64,000 nt of DNA from Firmicutes bacterium UBA6113. GTDB taxonomy: Bacteria; Bacillota; Clostridia; Tissierellales; Sedimentibacteraceae. Of this stretch, positions 25,063 through 35,564 are shown in pieces. The stretch spans positions 309,437 to 373,436 of the forward strand of contig DIWF01000027.1 in assembly GCA_002422545.1 (NCBI GenBank), read 5' to 3'. The position numbers were made by a program, and so were the translations under genes. Below the pieces are notes generated by a model. The model saw nothing but the letters and a program-made list of their open reading frames with translations, was not told the origin of the DNA and made no database searches. Every line of letters begins with the position of its first letter. The first letter of the stretch is position 1.

Positions 25063-26601
25063 TTATTTTGCATATTCTGTTGCTCTTGTTTCTCTAATAA
25101 CATTTACTTTTATTTGTCCAGGGTATTCCATTTCTTCTTCAATCTTCTTAACTATGTCTTTTGCAATGAGAATTATGCTTGCATCGCTTGTAACTTCTGG
25201 TTTAACTACGATACGAATTTCCCTTCCTGCCTGAATAGCAAAAGATTTTTCTACCCCTTCAAATGAATTCGAAATTTCTTCTAATTTTTCCAAACGCTTG
25301 ATATATGTTTCAAGAGTTTCTCTTCTAGCTCCCGGTCTTGCTGCTGATATAGCGTCGGCTGCCTGAACCAGCACTGCTTCAACAGACTGAGGTTCTACAT
25401 CTCCGTGGTGAGCTGCAATACCGTTAATTACTGCCTTGCTTTCTTTATACTTTCTAGCCAAATCTTCGCCTATTGTAACATGAGGTCCTTCAACTTCATG
25501 GTCAACTGCCTTGCCTATGTCATGCAGCAAACCTGCACGCTTAGCCAATTTAACATCAGCGCCTAATTCAGCTGCCATAATTCCAGCCAAATATGATACT
25601 TCAACAGAATGTTTCAATACGTTCTGACCGTAACTTGTTCTAAACTTTAATCTTCCCAGCAATCTAACCAGTTCAGGGTGAAGACCGTGAACACCGGTGT
25701 CAAGGGTTGCTTGTTCACCTTCATCTTTAATTTGCTGTTCAACTTCTTTTTTGGCCTTTTCAACCATTTCTTCAATTCTTGCAGGATGTATTCTTCCATC
25801 TGCAATAAGTTTTTCAAGAGCTATTCTGGCAACTTCTCTTCTAATAGGATCAAATCCAGAAATTACTACAGCTTCTGGTGTGTCGTCTATTATTATATCT
25901 ATACCCGTAAGTTGTTCAAGAGCTCTGATATTTCTACCTTCTCTTCCTATAATCCTGCCCTTCATTTCATCGTTAGGCAAGTCAACTACTGATACAGTTG
26001 TTTCCGCTACATGATCTGCAGAACATTTTTGAATTGCATATGTAACAATTTCACGTGCTTTTCTGTCTGCAGTTTCTTTGGCTTCTCTCTCAATTTCTTT
26101 AACAGCTATTGAGGCTTCTTGTTCCGCTTCCCTCTTGATATTGTCGATTAACATGTTTTTTGCATCATCTGTTGTCAATCCGGAAATTCTTTCTAATTCC
26201 TCGACCTGCTTTTCATGAATCGCTTCTAACTTATTTTGCTTTGTTTCAATATCTTTTAGTTTCTTTTGAAGCGTTTCTTCTTTCTTTTCAACAAGCATAC
26301 TTTTGGAGTCGAGCATTTCTTCTTTTTTAATTAATCGTTTTTCTGACCTTTGTAATTCGTTTCTGCGTTCTTTGTTTTCTCTTTCGTACTCATTTCTCAT
26401 TTTGTGAGCTTCATCTTTTGCTTCAACAAGTATTTCTTTTTTCTTTGTTTCAGCTTCTTTTGTTGCATCATCAACTATTCTTTTAGCTTCTTCTTCAGCA
26501 CTACCTATTTTGCTTTCAGATATATTTTTACGAACTATAATTCCTACAATTATACCTATTATTGCGCAGATAATACCTACTATTACTTCTTTGAATAACA
26601 A
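25063..26601 (-). CDS. rny: Ribonuclease Y
   Basis: RNase Y is the membrane-bound endoribonuclease that starts mRNA decay in Gram-positive bacteria. A single N-terminal transmembrane segment (about residues 3-21) is followed by a long charged coiled coil (about 25-190), a KH domain ([15 protein letters not shown]) and an HD domain ([12 protein letters not shown]). The protein ends with ETRATEYAK, as usual. The likely start is the TTG at 26601, five bases after GGGAGGTG. A further upstream in-frame TTG at 26616 overlaps that site and is less likely. The next gene upstream is recA. Confidence 0.96.
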   Translation of the reverse strand: MLFKEVIVGIICAIIGIIVGIIVRKNISESKIGSAEEEAKRIVDDATKEAETKKKEILVEAKDEAHKMRNEYERENKERRNELQRSEKRLIKKEEMLDSKSMLVEKKEETLQKKLKDIETKQNKLEAIHEKQVEELERISGLTTDDAKNMLIDNIKREAEQEASIAVKEIEREAKETADRKAREIVTYAIQKCSADHVAETTVSVVDLPNDEMKGRIIGREGRNIRALEQLTGIDIIIDDTPEAVVISGFDPIRREVARIALEKLIADGRIHPARIEEMVEKAKKEVEQQIKDEGEQATLDTGVHGLHPELVRLLGRLKFRTSYGQNVLKHSVEVSYLAGIMAAELGADVKLAKRAGLLHDIGKAVDHEVEGPHVTIGEDLARKYKESKAVINGIAAHHGDVEPQSVEAVLVQAADAISAARPGARRETLETYIKRLEKLEEISNSFEGVEKSFAIQAGREIRIVVKPEVTSDASIILIAKDIVKKIEEEMEYPGQIKVNVIRETRATEYAK

Positions 26602-26745
26602 TTCAGCACCTCCCAATATTAAATTTTCAAGCTGCGAAATATATACATTCTTTACATATCACTATAGTATGAAAAATAAAAAATGTTTATCTTCTAAGAT
26701 ATATTTAAATAGTAAAAGTTATTTCTTTATACTTGAATATACTAT

Positions 26746-26774
26746 ATTTTATAATTTTTTATGCCTAATGTCAA
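26746..26774 (-). promoter_or_regulatory. Promoter of rny
   Basis: On the minus strand TTGACA (26774-26769), 17-nt spacer, TAAAAT (26751-26746). It leaves a 5' leader of about 140 nt. The rest of the 370-nt rny-recA gap is AT-rich with nothing else recognised apart from the recA terminator. Confidence 0.75.
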
Positions 26775-26948
26775 GATATAATGTTTAAGTTTGCATTTTT
26801 TAAGCGTTTCATAAGTTTTTGACAAGTTATTTATGTTTACATATTTTTATTTCTGTAATCTCTATTTCACAAAAATATGAATTTTTATATAATTTTTGGC
26901 GAATTGTTGCATAAAATAATTTGTTGAAGAATTATGAGTTTAAAACAA

Positions 26949-26970
26949 TAAAAAAAGGCACATGAGTGCC
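26949..26970 (-). terminator. Terminator of recA
   Basis: GGCAC (26957-26961) pairs with GTGCC (26966-26970); seven T follow on the minus strand. Confidence 0.87.
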
Positions 26971-26973
26971 TAA

Positions 26974-28011
26974 TTAATCGTCTAAATCATTTGTATTTTT
27001 TTCAGAATCATCTGAGCTTAAATTAATATCTCCCAATTCAAACTTTTCTCTTACTTTCTTTTCTATTTCTTCCATGAGCTGAGGGTTAGCCAGCAAGAAC
27101 TCCTTTGAGTTTTCTCTTCCCTGACCTATCCTGTTGCTTTCGTATGAATACCATGCCCCTGCCTTGTTAACCACATTGGCTTCCACAGCCATGTCAAGAA
27201 TGCAGCCTTCCTTTGATATTCCTTTGCCGTATATAATGTCAAATTCAGCCTGCTTGAATGGAGGAGCAACCTTATTCTTCACAACTTTTACTCTGGTTCT
27301 GTTTCCGTATACTTCATCGCCTTTTTTCAATGATTCAATTCTTCTTACATCAAGCCTCATTGATGAGTAAAATTTAAGTGCTCGTCCGCCGGTTGTTACT
27401 TCAGGATTTCCAAACATTATGCCTACTTTTTCACGCAGCTGGTTTATAAATATGGCAACTGTGTTAGATTTGCTTATTGCTCCGGCCAGCTTTCTTAGAG
27501 CCTGGGACATAAGTCTTGCCTGCAGACCAACGTGAGAATCTCCCATATCTCCGTCGATTTCAGCTTTCGGTACAAGAGCGGCAACAGAGTCAACAACTAT
27601 TACATCGACAGCACCGCTTCTCACCAAAGCTTCGGCAATTTCAAGGCCTTGCTCTCCTGTGTCTGGCTGGGATATAATCAAATCTTCGATAGAAACTCCG
27701 AGTTTCTTGGCATATCCTGGGTCAAGGGCATGTTCCGCGTCTATGAATGCTGCTATGCCGCCCCTTTTTTGTGATTCAGCTACTATATGTAATGCGACTG
27801 TTGTCTTACCAGATGACTCGGGTCCAAATATTTCAATAATTCTTCCTTTAGGTACTCCGCCGATTCCTGTTGCAATGTCAAGAGGCAGCGCACCTGTTGG
27901 TATTGATTCTATGTTCAATTTGGCATTTTCTCCAAGCTTCATTATAGAACCTTTTCCAAATTGCTTTTCTATTTGAGCAATTGCCAGCTCAAGGGCCTTA
28001 TCTTTTTCCAT
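26974..28011 (-). CDS. recA: Recombinase RecA
   Basis: 345 aa. RecA forms filaments on single-stranded DNA, drives strand exchange and triggers LexA self-cleavage. Walker [10 protein letters not shown] is near residue 66, Walker [14 protein letters not shown] near 140, and loop L2 ([21 protein letters not shown]) follows. The acidic C-terminal tail is present. It has a consensus promoter with a perfect LexA box at its transcription start, so it belongs to the same SOS circuit as lexA and the yneA-like gene at 8-9 kb. AGAAGGAGT precedes the ATG. Confidence 0.99.
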   Translation of the reverse strand: MEKDKALELAIAQIEKQFGKGSIMKLGENAKLNIESIPTGALPLDIATGIGGVPKGRIIEIFGPESSGKTTVALHIVAESQKRGGIAAFIDAEHALDPGYAKKLGVSIEDLIISQPDTGEQGLEIAEALVRSGAVDVIVVDSVAALVPKAEIDGDMGDSHVGLQARLMSQALRKLAGAISKSNTVAIFINQLREKVGIMFGNPEVTTGGRALKFYSSMRLDVRRIESLKKGDEVYGNRTRVKVVKNKVAPPFKQAEFDIIYGKGISKEGCILDMAVEANVVNKAGAWYSYESNRIGQGRENSKEFLLANPQLMEEIEKKVREKFELGDINLSSDDSEKNTNDLDD

Positions 28012-28027
28012 TTCACGACTCCTTCTT

Positions 28028-28041
28028 AGAACATTTGTTCT
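28028..28041 (-). promoter_or_regulatory. LexA box of recA
   Basis: AGAACATTTGTTCT has the exact GAAC-N4-GTTC core and covers the expected transcription start, between the -10 and the ribosome binding site. Confidence 0.92.
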
Positions 28042-28046
28042 CTTTA

Positions 28047-28075
28047 ATTATATATATAAATACGTGCCTTGTCAA
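28047..28075 (-). promoter_or_regulatory. Promoter of recA
   Basis: TTGACA (28075-28070 on the minus strand), 17-nt spacer, TATAAT (28052-28047): a perfect sigma-A consensus placed directly upstream of the LexA box. Confidence 0.9.
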
Positions 28076-28154
28076 CTGAAACTTATGGCAGTATTATATA
28101 ATTTTAAACGTTATGGTACCCTTAAATTAAATCTAGTAAAATCAATTTTTAATC

Positions 28155-28180
28155 AAAAACGCCTCAATAGAGGCGTTTTT
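28155..28180 (-). terminator. Terminator after pgsA
   Basis: AAAAACGCCTC (28155-28165), AATA loop, GAGGCGTTTTT (28170-28180). It closes the operon that ends in pgsA, just before the recA promoter region. Confidence 0.92.
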
Positions 28181-28186
28181 GGCTAA

Positions 28187-28741
28187 TTAAACCTTAATGA
28201 CATTCATATTTTCATAAATGTAAGTTGCACCTGAAGTTACTGTCAAAAGAACAACTACAGCAACTAATGGGTTAACCCAGCCGTTTGTAAATGCAAAGTA
28301 TCCTGTGTAATTAAAAAGAACCACAACGATCAAAATCATCTGGAAAACAGTCTTAATCTTACCCCATGGATTTGCAGCTATTGTAACTCCCTTGGAAGCA
28401 GCCAGTGTTCTGAAGCCTGAAACCAGAAACTCCCTGGAAATTATAAGCACAACAACCCAAGCGCTCATATATCCTATTTCAACAAACGCAATGAAGGCTG
28501 AAGCCGTCAGAAGTTTATCTGCTAAAGGATCCATGAACTTACCGAAATCAGTTATCAAATTATCTCTTCTTGCAATGTATCCATCAATTGCATCTGTTAC
28601 TGCAGCAGCCACGAAGATTACAAGAGGCAAAAATCGGAACACTCCCTTTGTAACATAAAGAAAAAACAAAAACAGTGGTATTGCCAAAACTCTGAGCACT
28701 GTAAGCTTGTTTGGCAAATTCATTTTTTTAAACCAATCCAT
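28187..28741 (-). CDS. pgsA: CDP-diacylglycerol-glycerol-3-phosphate 3-phosphatidyltransferase
   Basis: 184 aa with several membrane segments. It makes phosphatidylglycerophosphate, the committed step to phosphatidylglycerol. The CDP-alcohol phosphotransferase motif is present as DAIDGYIARRDNLITDFGKFMDPLADK. The start overlaps the end of rimO. I prefer the ATG at 28741, nine bases after GGAG, over the ATG at 28750, which touches the GGAG itself. It is the last gene of the ftsK-rimO-pgsA run. Confidence 0.93.
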   Translation of the reverse strand: MDWFKKMNLPNKLTVLRVLAIPLFLFFLYVTKGVFRFLPLVIFVAAAVTDAIDGYIARRDNLITDFGKFMDPLADKLLTASAFIAFVEIGYMSAWVVVLIISREFLVSGFRTLAASKGVTIAANPWGKIKTVFQMILIVVVLFNYTGYFAFTNGWVNPLVAVVVLLTVTSGATYIYENMNVIKV

Positions 28742-30065
28742 CAACCACATCTCCTATCAAATCATATTCTAAGGCATCATTTATTTTTACCTTGTAAATA
28801 TTGCCTATAACAAGTTCTTCATCAGATGTAACATATACGCAGCCGTCAATGTCTATGGAATCCATGTATGTTCTTCCCACATATATATTCTCAACATCTT
28901 TTTCTTCAATGAGAACATCGTATGTGCTGCCGATTTTTGAAAAGCTGTTTTCATATGATATTCCAAGTTGAAGTTCCATGAGTTCATTGTGTCTTTGCTC
29001 CATAACTTCTTCATCAATCTGATCAGGAAGTTTGTAAGCAGGAGTGTTTTCTTCTCTTGAATACTTGAATATTCCTACCCTGTCAAGCTTGTACTGCTGT
29101 AAAAACTCCTTCAGTTCTTCATGTTCTTCTTCAGTTTCACCGGGGAAACCAGTTATCAAAGAAGTTCTAATCGTAGCGCCTTGAACTTCTTTTCTAATTT
29201 TTTCAATCAATCCTTTAATTTCTGCGCTGCTTGTGTTTCGGTTCATTCTTTTTAATATTCTGTCATTTATGTGCTGCATTGGTATGTCAAAATATTTCAG
29301 AAGTTTTGAATTGTTTTTAAATTCATCAACCAGCTCATCGTAAATGTCTTCAGGATAGAGGTAATGAACTCTTATCCACTGAACTTCTTCTATTTCTGAA
29401 ACTTTTCGTATAACTTCGTGAAGCATTCTTTCATTGTAAATGTCAAGTCCGTACTTGCTTGTATCCTGAGCGATGATTATAATTTCTTTTGCTCCGTTTT
29501 TAGCAAGTGATTTTGCTTCTTCAACTATGCTTTCTATTTTACGGCTCTTGTAAGGACCTCTAAGCTGCGGAATTACGCAGTAAGTGCAGTTGTTGGAGCA
29601 TCCTTCAGCAATCTTTAAGTAAGCGTACCACTTTGAAGTCAAAGGGTTTCTAGGAAGGTCCATGTCGATGTCAAGCTGTATTTTTGTGTCAACAACCAGC
29701 TCTTTCTTCTTTTCATATTCATCGATGTATTCATCGATTTTTTCAAATCCGCTTGTTCCAATTATCACATCTACTTCAGGAATTTCCTTCGCTAGCTCTT
29801 CACCGAATCTTTGAGAAAGACAACCTGTAACAACTATTTTTGCTTTCTTGTTCACATTATTTTTAATGTCTGCTGCAGATATGATTGCATTTACAGACTC
29901 CTGCTGAGCATCGTTTATGAACGAGCATGTGTTGATTATGATGTAATCTGCCTTGTCAGCATAGTCTGTAACCTTGTATCCTTTTTTCGTTAATATACCC
30001 AGCATGTTTTCTGAATCCACAAGATTCTTTGAGCATCCCAGGGAATGCATGTAAATTTTCTTCAT
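28728..30065 (-). CDS. rimO: Ribosomal protein S12 methylthiotransferase RimO
   Basis: 445 aa radical SAM enzyme related to MiaB; it adds a methylthio group to an Asp of ribosomal protein S12. The N-terminal UPF0004 cysteines are visible (HSLGC, NTCSF, TGCLSQR), the radical SAM motif CSNNCTYC is near residue 155, and a TRAM domain ends the protein. MHSLGCSKN and EGCSNNCTYC are typical of RimO and differ from MiaB at the left edge of the window. The ATG overlaps the ftsK stop (TAATG), so translation is coupled. Confidence 0.96.
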   Translation of the reverse strand: MKKIYMHSLGCSKNLVDSENMLGILTKKGYKVTDYADKADYIIINTCSFINDAQQESVNAIISAADIKNNVNKKAKIVVTGCLSQRFGEELAKEIPEVDVIIGTSGFEKIDEYIDEYEKKKELVVDTKIQLDIDMDLPRNPLTSKWYAYLKIAEGCSNNCTYCVIPQLRGPYKSRKIESIVEEAKSLAKNGAKEIIIIAQDTSKYGLDIYNERMLHEVIRKVSEIEEVQWIRVHYLYPEDIYDELVDEFKNNSKLLKYFDIPMQHINDRILKRMNRNTSSAEIKGLIEKIRKEVQGATIRTSLITGFPGETEEEHEELKEFLQQYKLDRVGIFKYSREENTPAYKLPDQIDEEVMEQRHNELMELQLGISYENSFSKIGSTYDVLIEEKDVENIYVGRTYMDSIDIDGCVYVTSDEELVIGNIYKVKINDALEYDLIGDVVDGLV

Positions 30066-32488
30066 TAATTTCCTCTCATTTCGTCTAATTCTTCTTTTGT
30101 AATAAGTACTTTACGGGGCTTGCTGCCTTCGTGCCCGCCTACAATGCCTCTGTCTTCAAGCTGGTCTATGATTCTTGCTGCCCTTGAGTAACCAACCTTG
30201 AACTTTCTCTGAATGTATGAAGCTGAAGCCTGACCGTCCTGAACAACCATTTCAATCGCCTGTTCCAGGAATTCATCAGCATCGTCATCTTGTACCTGTG
30301 CTTTTTCTATTTCTTCTATTATTTCGTTTTGTTTGCCTGTTTTAATTTCTATCTGTTGTTCCTTTATGCTTTCAACAACCCTTTTAATCTCATCATCTGA
30401 TATAAATGTTCCTTGAATACGAACAGGCTTTGGAAGCCCCATTGGATGGTAAAGCATGTCTCCCTTTCCAAGAAGCTTTTCTGCTCCTCCCGTATCAAGT
30501 ATTGTTCTTGAATCTATGTGGGATGAAACGGCAAATGCTATTCTTGATGGTATGTTAGCCTTTATAACACCGGTTATTACATCAACAGAAGGTCTTTGAG
30601 TTGCAATTACAAGATGTATTCCACATGCTCTTGCAAGCTGGGCAATTCTTGTGATATATTCCTCAACCTCAGTGGAAGCAACCATCATCAAATCTGCAAG
30701 CTCATCTATTACTATTACAATCTGCGGCATCTTTTCGCCGTTTTCTCGCATCATTTTTTCATTGTAAGTTTGAATGTCTCTAACGCTGTTAGCTGCAAAA
30801 ACCTTGTAGCGGTTTGTCATCTCTGAAACTGCCCAGTTAAGAGCATTGGCAGCCTTTCTCGGATCAGTCACCACAGGTATCAATAGGTGAGGCAATCCGT
30901 TATAGACGCTCAGTTCAACTACCTTTGGGTCTACAAGTATGAGCTTTACTTCATCAGGCTTTGCCTTGAACAAAATGCTCATTATGAGGGAGTTGATACA
31001 CACGCTCTTGCCTGAGCCTGTTGCTCCTGCTATTAAAAGGTGAGGCATCTTATCAATGCTTGCAATAATATTTTTGCCTGCAATGTCTTTTCCAAGAGCA
31101 AAAGGAATGTTGGAAGGAACTGCCTTATATTCCTTTGATTCTATAAGACTTCGTAAATAAACGCTGGTCTTGTTCCTGTTTGGAACTTCAATTCCTATGG
31201 CAGCTTTGCCCGGTATGGGAGCTTCCATACGTATTTCTGAAGTAGCAAGTGCAAGAGCTATGTCGTTTGAAAGACCTGTGATGCGGCTTACCTTTATTCC
31301 CGGTGCCGGCTGAATTTCATATCTTGTTATTGTTGGTCCTTTATTTATTTGAGTAATGTTGCACGGAATATTGAAATTGTTCAACGTTTCAATAAGTTTT
31401 TCTCCGTCTTTCTTTAAATCTTCCTTGTCTCCTTTTGCCTGCTGTGGAATTGGATCTAAAAGAGATGTTGGAGGAAGTTTATATTTGTCTGCCTTTACTC
31501 CTGCAATGTTTATGATGTCATCAGTAATTTCTTTTGTTTCAAATTTTTCCTTAGATTTTTTGTCTTCTGTTTTTTCCTGACTTTTATCTTCAGTTGCTAT
31601 GTTGTCATGCATGTCATGAATTAACGGTTCTTTTGTTTCCGGTTTTATGATTGAAGGAGCTTCCTGCAATGTCTTTGCTTCATCTTTTTTATAGTCGTCA
31701 AGCTTAAGCTGGGTTATTTCTGCTTTCTTGCTTTCAGAAGATGGGTTTAAATAATCATAAATTTTTATGTTTTCCTGTTGCTCGCCAAGTTTTTTTGTTT
31801 TGGCTTCCTGTTTTATTTGAGCTTTTTTATCCTCTGTTTCCGTAAACAAGAAATTGTATATAGCTCTTAAAAACTTCTGTATGTATCCCACTATGAGCTT
31901 AAAAATTCCAATTAAGCTCTGGTTGGTAAGAAGTATGAAGAATGAAAATAAAAGTGCCCCAAGAATTATGTAGGTCCCGTTTTTTCCCACAAGCTTAACA
32001 AAAATAAACGTGAGCAGGTTTCCAATAAGGCCGCCGCCTAGATTATTTATCCCATTGTCAATGGAAGATTTCATTATTTCATTAAAAGTGTTCGTTCCCG
32101 TGAGCAGACTGTAAATCCCTGCATCGGTAAGAGCTGAATACATGATGTAGCATGTAAAAAAACCAAGTACAGCAACAACCTGGTTGCTGTCATTAAATAC
32201 TATAATATTCAATAAACGCATTATTCCTATTGTCAAAATAAAATACGGAAGAACTTCCGAACCCTTGCCAAAAACAGAATGGGTAAATATGTTTATTGTC
32301 TTGCCTACAATGCCTGTCTGGTTTTCCTTTGATGTTACAACTATTAAAAACACCGCAAAAGCTACAATAAAAATCCCCATTATTTCTTTTTTAAGCAATT
32401 CCACATTGTCATTTTTCAATGACTTTGTGCTTGTACCTTTTTTTCTTACAGTTGCTTTTGTTTTATTTTCAGTTTGTGACTTAGCCAT
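30065..32488 (-). CDS. ftsK: DNA translocase FtsK/SpoIIIE
   Basis: 807 aa. Four membrane segments lie in the first 200 residues, followed by a charged linker (about 215-330), the RecA-like motor with Walker A GATGSGKSVCINS near residue 470 and Walker B IVIVIDELADLMM, and a C-terminal winged-helix gamma domain (about 740-800) that reads KOPS/SRS sequences. It pumps chromosomes through the division or sporulation septum. Which of FtsK or SpoIIIE it functions as cannot be told. The ribosome binding site is weak (GGGGG, about 12 nt away). Confidence 0.95.
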   Translation of the reverse strand: MAKSQTENKTKATVRKKGTSTKSLKNDNVELLKKEIMGIFIVAFAVFLIVVTSKENQTGIVGKTINIFTHSVFGKGSEVLPYFILTIGIMRLLNIIVFNDSNQVVAVLGFFTCYIMYSALTDAGIYSLLTGTNTFNEIMKSSIDNGINNLGGGLIGNLLTFIFVKLVGKNGTYIILGALLFSFFILLTNQSLIGIFKLIVGYIQKFLRAIYNFLFTETEDKKAQIKQEAKTKKLGEQQENIKIYDYLNPSSESKKAEITQLKLDDYKKDEAKTLQEAPSIIKPETKEPLIHDMHDNIATEDKSQEKTEDKKSKEKFETKEITDDIINIAGVKADKYKLPPTSLLDPIPQQAKGDKEDLKKDGEKLIETLNNFNIPCNITQINKGPTITRYEIQPAPGIKVSRITGLSNDIALALATSEIRMEAPIPGKAAIGIEVPNRNKTSVYLRSLIESKEYKAVPSNIPFALGKDIAGKNIIASIDKMPHLLIAGATGSGKSVCINSLIMSILFKAKPDEVKLILVDPKVVELSVYNGLPHLLIPVVTDPRKAANALNWAVSEMTNRYKVFAANSVRDIQTYNEKMMRENGEKMPQIVIVIDELADLMMVASTEVEEYITRIAQLARACGIHLVIATQRPSVDVITGVIKANIPSRIAFAVSSHIDSRTILDTGGAEKLLGKGDMLYHPMGLPKPVRIQGTFISDDEIKRVVESIKEQQIEIKTGKQNEIIEEIEKAQVQDDDADEFLEQAIEMVVQDGQASASYIQRKFKVGYSRAARIIDQLEDRGIVGGHEGSKPRKVLITKEELDEMRGN

Positions 32489-32576
32489 TTGATACAGCGT
32501 CCCCCTGTTTTTTCTAAATTTAATTATATCATATTACAACGTTAATCCGCAATGATTATTTGATTGGTCAAAATCA

Positions 32577-33500
32577 TTATGAATTGCTATCTTTGTCGAT
32601 TAAGTCTCTAAGAACAGTCATAGCACTGCTGAATCCGCCAATCTCGTCAATGAGCCCTATGTCAACAACTTCATCAGCGTTTAATACAGTTCCCACATCA
32701 TTAGCTATTTCATCTGTATCATACATATACTTAAGAAGAGCTTCCCTATCTACCTTTGAATTAGAAACTATGAAGTTAGTGATTCTTTCCTGCATCTTCT
32801 GAAAATATCTGAAGGTTTGAGGAACCCCTATTACGAATCCGTTCGTGCGTATAGGGTGGATTGTCATTGTTCCTGTTGGTGCAATAAGAGAATATCTTGC
32901 TGCTACGGCAAGAGCAGTTCCAATGCTGTGTCCTCCACCAAGAACCAGTGATACGGTAGGTTTTGTAATACTTGCAATAAGCTCTGATATGGCAAGACCA
33001 GCCTCTACATCGCCTCCTATGGTGTTTATTAACAAAAGAACTCCTTTAATTTGAGGATCCATTTCAGCACCGATTATCATAGGTATTATGTGCTCGTACT
33101 TTGTTGTCTTGCTCTGTGGAGGAAGAGAATTGTGTCCTTCAATTTCTCCTATGATGCTTATAAAACAAATATCCTTGATAGGATTTATGTCTGTTACGCT
33201 TCCTACTTCCTTTACATTTTCAAGTTGTTCATCGGAATCCGAATCATTTTTGTTGTTGCTTGAGCTGAACAAAAATGGATTGGCTGGCTCGTAATTGTTG
33301 TTTATGTTTGTTCTTCCGTTCTGATTTGCGTTATCTTCATACCTGCTGTTTGGGTCTTTGTTATTATTATTGTTGTTGTTTGAGTTTTGTCTTGAATCAT
33401 GTCTTTCATTTTGATTGTTGCCGGCAATATTTGTTTTCATGCTTAAGTCTAAATTATTTAATGCCACTTTATTATTAACTTGCAAATTCTTGTTTTCCAT
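32577..33500 (-). CDS. tepA: ClpP-like serine protease TepA
   Basis: 307 aa. TepA/YmfB is a ClpP-fold protein once described as translocation-enhancing and placed before spoIIIE in Bacillus, as here. The nucleophile Ser is in LGGGHSIGTALA and the His in GTMTIHPIR; the INTIGGDVEAGLAI block forms the oxyanion strand. The first about 100 residues are low complexity, with runs of Asn and Asp, and no ClpP homology; they are unlikely to be structured. A terminator stands directly before its ribosome binding site. Confidence 0.88.
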   Translation of the reverse strand: MENKNLQVNNKVALNNLDLSMKTNIAGNNQNERHDSRQNSNNNNNNNKDPNSRYEDNANQNGRTNINNNYEPANPFLFSSSNNKNDSDSDEQLENVKEVGSVTDINPIKDICFISIIGEIEGHNSLPPQSKTTKYEHIIPMIIGAEMDPQIKGVLLLINTIGGDVEAGLAISELIASITKPTVSLVLGGGHSIGTALAVAARYSLIAPTGTMTIHPIRTNGFVIGVPQTFRYFQKMQERITNFIVSNSKVDREALLKYMYDTDEIANDVGTVLNADEVVDIGLIDEIGGFSSAMTVLRDLIDKDSNS

Positions 33501-33508
33501 ATTACCTC

Positions 33509-33544
33509 CAAAAAAATAATCAGGTTTTTGATATCCTGATTATT
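33509..33544 (-). terminator. Terminator between ylmC and tepA
   Basis: AATAATCAGG (33515-33524) pairs with CCTGATTATT (33535-33544); a seven-T run follows on the minus strand and runs straight into the GGAGG of tepA. Confidence 0.85.
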
Positions 33545-33585
33545 CTTTGAAGTTTTGCATATTTTATTCACCGCATAATAAATTT

Positions 33586-33819
33586 CTATTCGTTTTCAAT
33601 GATTATCATGTCGCTGCCGATTTTTTTTATATTTTTCCACAATATTTCTTTTCGTTTTGGTTCCTTAAAAAATCCGAAATGTGATGAATTTCCGGAAATA
33701 AAACTGATTATTTCTCCTGTTTTTTCTTCAATAACCAAGTCACAGTCACCAAAAATCCCCAAATTTTCTCCTGTGTCCACGTTTATTATTTCCTTGCTGT
33801 AAAGTTCGCTGAGCTTCAC
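33586..33819 (-). CDS. YlmC/YmxH family PRC-barrel protein
   Basis: 77 aa. The family (YlmC/YmxH) has a PRC-barrel fold and is common in spore formers; the molecular role is not established. KLSELYSKEIINVDTGENLG and FGDCDLVIEEKTGEI match the family start. The start codon is GTG at 33819 behind GGGGGG. The gene stands between dut and tepA in the order dut-ylmC-tepA-ftsK. Confidence 0.88.
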   Translation of the reverse strand: MKLSELYSKEIINVDTGENLGIFGDCDLVIEEKTGEIISFISGNSSHFGFFKEPKRKEILWKNIKKIGSDMIIIENE

Positions 33820-33844
33820 AATATCCCCCCTTTAATACAATGAA

Positions 33845-34276
33845 TTAAACTCCGGTATGGCCGAAACCGCCTGCTCCTCTTTCAGTTTCATCTAATTCTT
33901 CAACCAGTTCAAAATCTGCCTGCTCATGTTTGATAAACACCATCTGAGCAATTCTGTCTCCTGAATTGATGGTAAAGTCCTTGTCTCCAAGATTTATTAA
34001 AATCACCTTTATTTCTCCGCGATAGTCAGAATCGATTGTACCTATTCCATTAACAAGGCTGATGCCATGTTTTATTGCTAGACCGCTTCTTGCTCTTACC
34101 TGTGCTTCATAGCCTTCTGGAATTTCAATGAACAATCCTGTTGGTACAAGGTATCTTTCCATTGGCTTTAAAACAACGGGACTTTCAACATTTGCCTGCA
34201 GGTCAACTCCTGCTGAACCCTTAGTTTCATATTCCGGCAATTTAAACGGATTGTTTTTAACAATTTTAATCTTCAT
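33845..34276 (-). CDS. dut: Deoxyuridine 5'-triphosphate nucleotidohydrolase
   Basis: 143 aa trimeric dUTPase that hydrolyses dUTP to dUMP, keeping uracil out of DNA. All five motifs are visible: [31 protein letters not shown] and [13 protein letters not shown]. The ATG at 34276 lies inside the last codons of the M16 peptidase gene, seven bases after GGAG, so the two are translationally coupled. The in-frame TTG at 34288 is not needed. Confidence 0.97.
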   Translation of the reverse strand: MKIKIVKNNPFKLPEYETKGSAGVDLQANVESPVVLKPMERYLVPTGLFIEIPEGYEAQVRARSGLAIKHGISLVNGIGTIDSDYRGEIKVILINLGDKDFTINSGDRIAQMVFIKHEQADFELVEELDETERGAGGFGHTGV

Positions 34277-35546
34277 ATTTTTCTCCAAGAACTTTATTTA
34301 TTTTGTCTTCAATGTCTTTGTTTTTATTTAAATTTCCTGTAAATGTGATGCTTAAACTATCAATGTCGAACAGTTCTTTAGCAAGATTAAGAACATCTTC
34401 TTTTTTAACACTGTTGATGCTTTCAATCACTTCTTCAGGATATTGTATCTCATTGTATAAAAGCTCTCGTCGCCCTATGGATGACATGCGGCTGGATGTG
34501 CTTTCAAGCCCGAGTATATAGTTTCCTTTGATCTGCTGCTTTGCCCTGTTGAACTCCTCTTCAGAGATGTTTCCGTTTTTGATGCTTATCATTTCTTTTA
34601 AAATTGTCCTCAATGCATCTTCTGCCTGATTGTAGGACATTCCTGCGTAAATGCTGAAAATTCCTGTGTTGGAATAATTGGATACAAAGGAATAAATTGA
34701 ATATACAAGCCCTTTTTTCTCTCTTACTTCCTGGAATATTCTTGAACTCATTGTCCCTCCGAAAAGGTTGTTCAGCACCAGAAGAGGATAGTAATTTTTA
34801 TCGTGTCTTCCGATTGTCTTGTTTCCTATGCACATATGCAGCTGTTCTAAATCTTTGTTTACACCCACAACGCTTCTTTTGTATTCTGCTTCCGGGTCAA
34901 CATGCTTTATGTTTTCATTTTGCCAGTCTTTGAATTTATCATTAATCATCCGCACGAATTCTTGTTCGTCAAAGCTTCCTGCAACTGCAATAACAGTGTT
35001 GTAAGGAGTGTAGTTCTTTTTCATGTATTCCACCACCTTTTGTGTGGTGAATGTTTTTAAATTTTCTTCTGTACCAAGAATGTTGTATGCCATGGGGCTG
35101 TTGTTAAAAATCACTTCCGTAAGCTTATCGTGTACAACGTCCTCCGGAGAATCTTCATACATTTTAATTTCTTCTATTACAACTGATATTTCCTTGTCTA
35201 TTTCTTCCTGCTGGAACAGGGAGTTGAAAAACATGTCAGAAAGTATGTCTACAGCGTCTTTTATATTTTCATCAAGAACCTTAACATAAAAGCATGTGCA
35301 TTCTTTGCTTGTGAAAGCATTGAGCTGACCACCGAGGTTGTCAATATCTTCTGCAATTTCATTTGCCTTTCTGTTTATAGTTCCCTTGAAAAGCATGTGT
35401 TCAATGAAATGTGACAATCCGTTTGTCTGATCATTTTCATTGTTTGAACCCACATTAACCCAAATTCCAATGGATGCAGATTTTACATAATCTATTTTTT
35501 CCATCACAATTCTGATGCCGTTATCCAAAGTGTGTTTCTTTATCAT
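34266..35546 (-). CDS. M16 family zinc peptidase (YmxG/PqqL-like)
   Basis: 426 aa. The inverted zinc motif HFIEH is present near residue 50 ([14 protein letters not shown]), with the downstream Glu in the [11 protein letters not shown] region. YmxG, next to pnp in Bacillus, belongs to the same family. It probably acts as a cytoplasmic peptidase; the substrate is unknown. The gene order pnp, small gene, M16, dut matches the Firmicutes cluster. GGAGGAAAT precedes the ATG. Confidence 0.93.
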   Translation of the reverse strand: MIKKHTLDNGIRIVMEKIDYVKSASIGIWVNVGSNNENDQTNGLSHFIEHMLFKGTINRKANEIAEDIDNLGGQLNAFTSKECTCFYVKVLDENIKDAVDILSDMFFNSLFQQEEIDKEISVVIEEIKMYEDSPEDVVHDKLTEVIFNNSPMAYNILGTEENLKTFTTQKVVEYMKKNYTPYNTVIAVAGSFDEQEFVRMINDKFKDWQNENIKHVDPEAEYKRSVVGVNKDLEQLHMCIGNKTIGRHDKNYYPLLVLNNLFGGTMSSRIFQEVREKKGLVYSIYSFVSNYSNTGIFSIYAGMSYNQAEDALRTILKEMISIKNGNISEEEFNRAKQQIKGNYILGLESTSSRMSSIGRRELLYNEIQYPEEVIESINSVKKEDVLNLAKELFDIDSLSITFTGNLNKNKDIEDKINKVLGEKYED

Positions 35547-35564
35547 ATTTCCTCCATTATTTTA

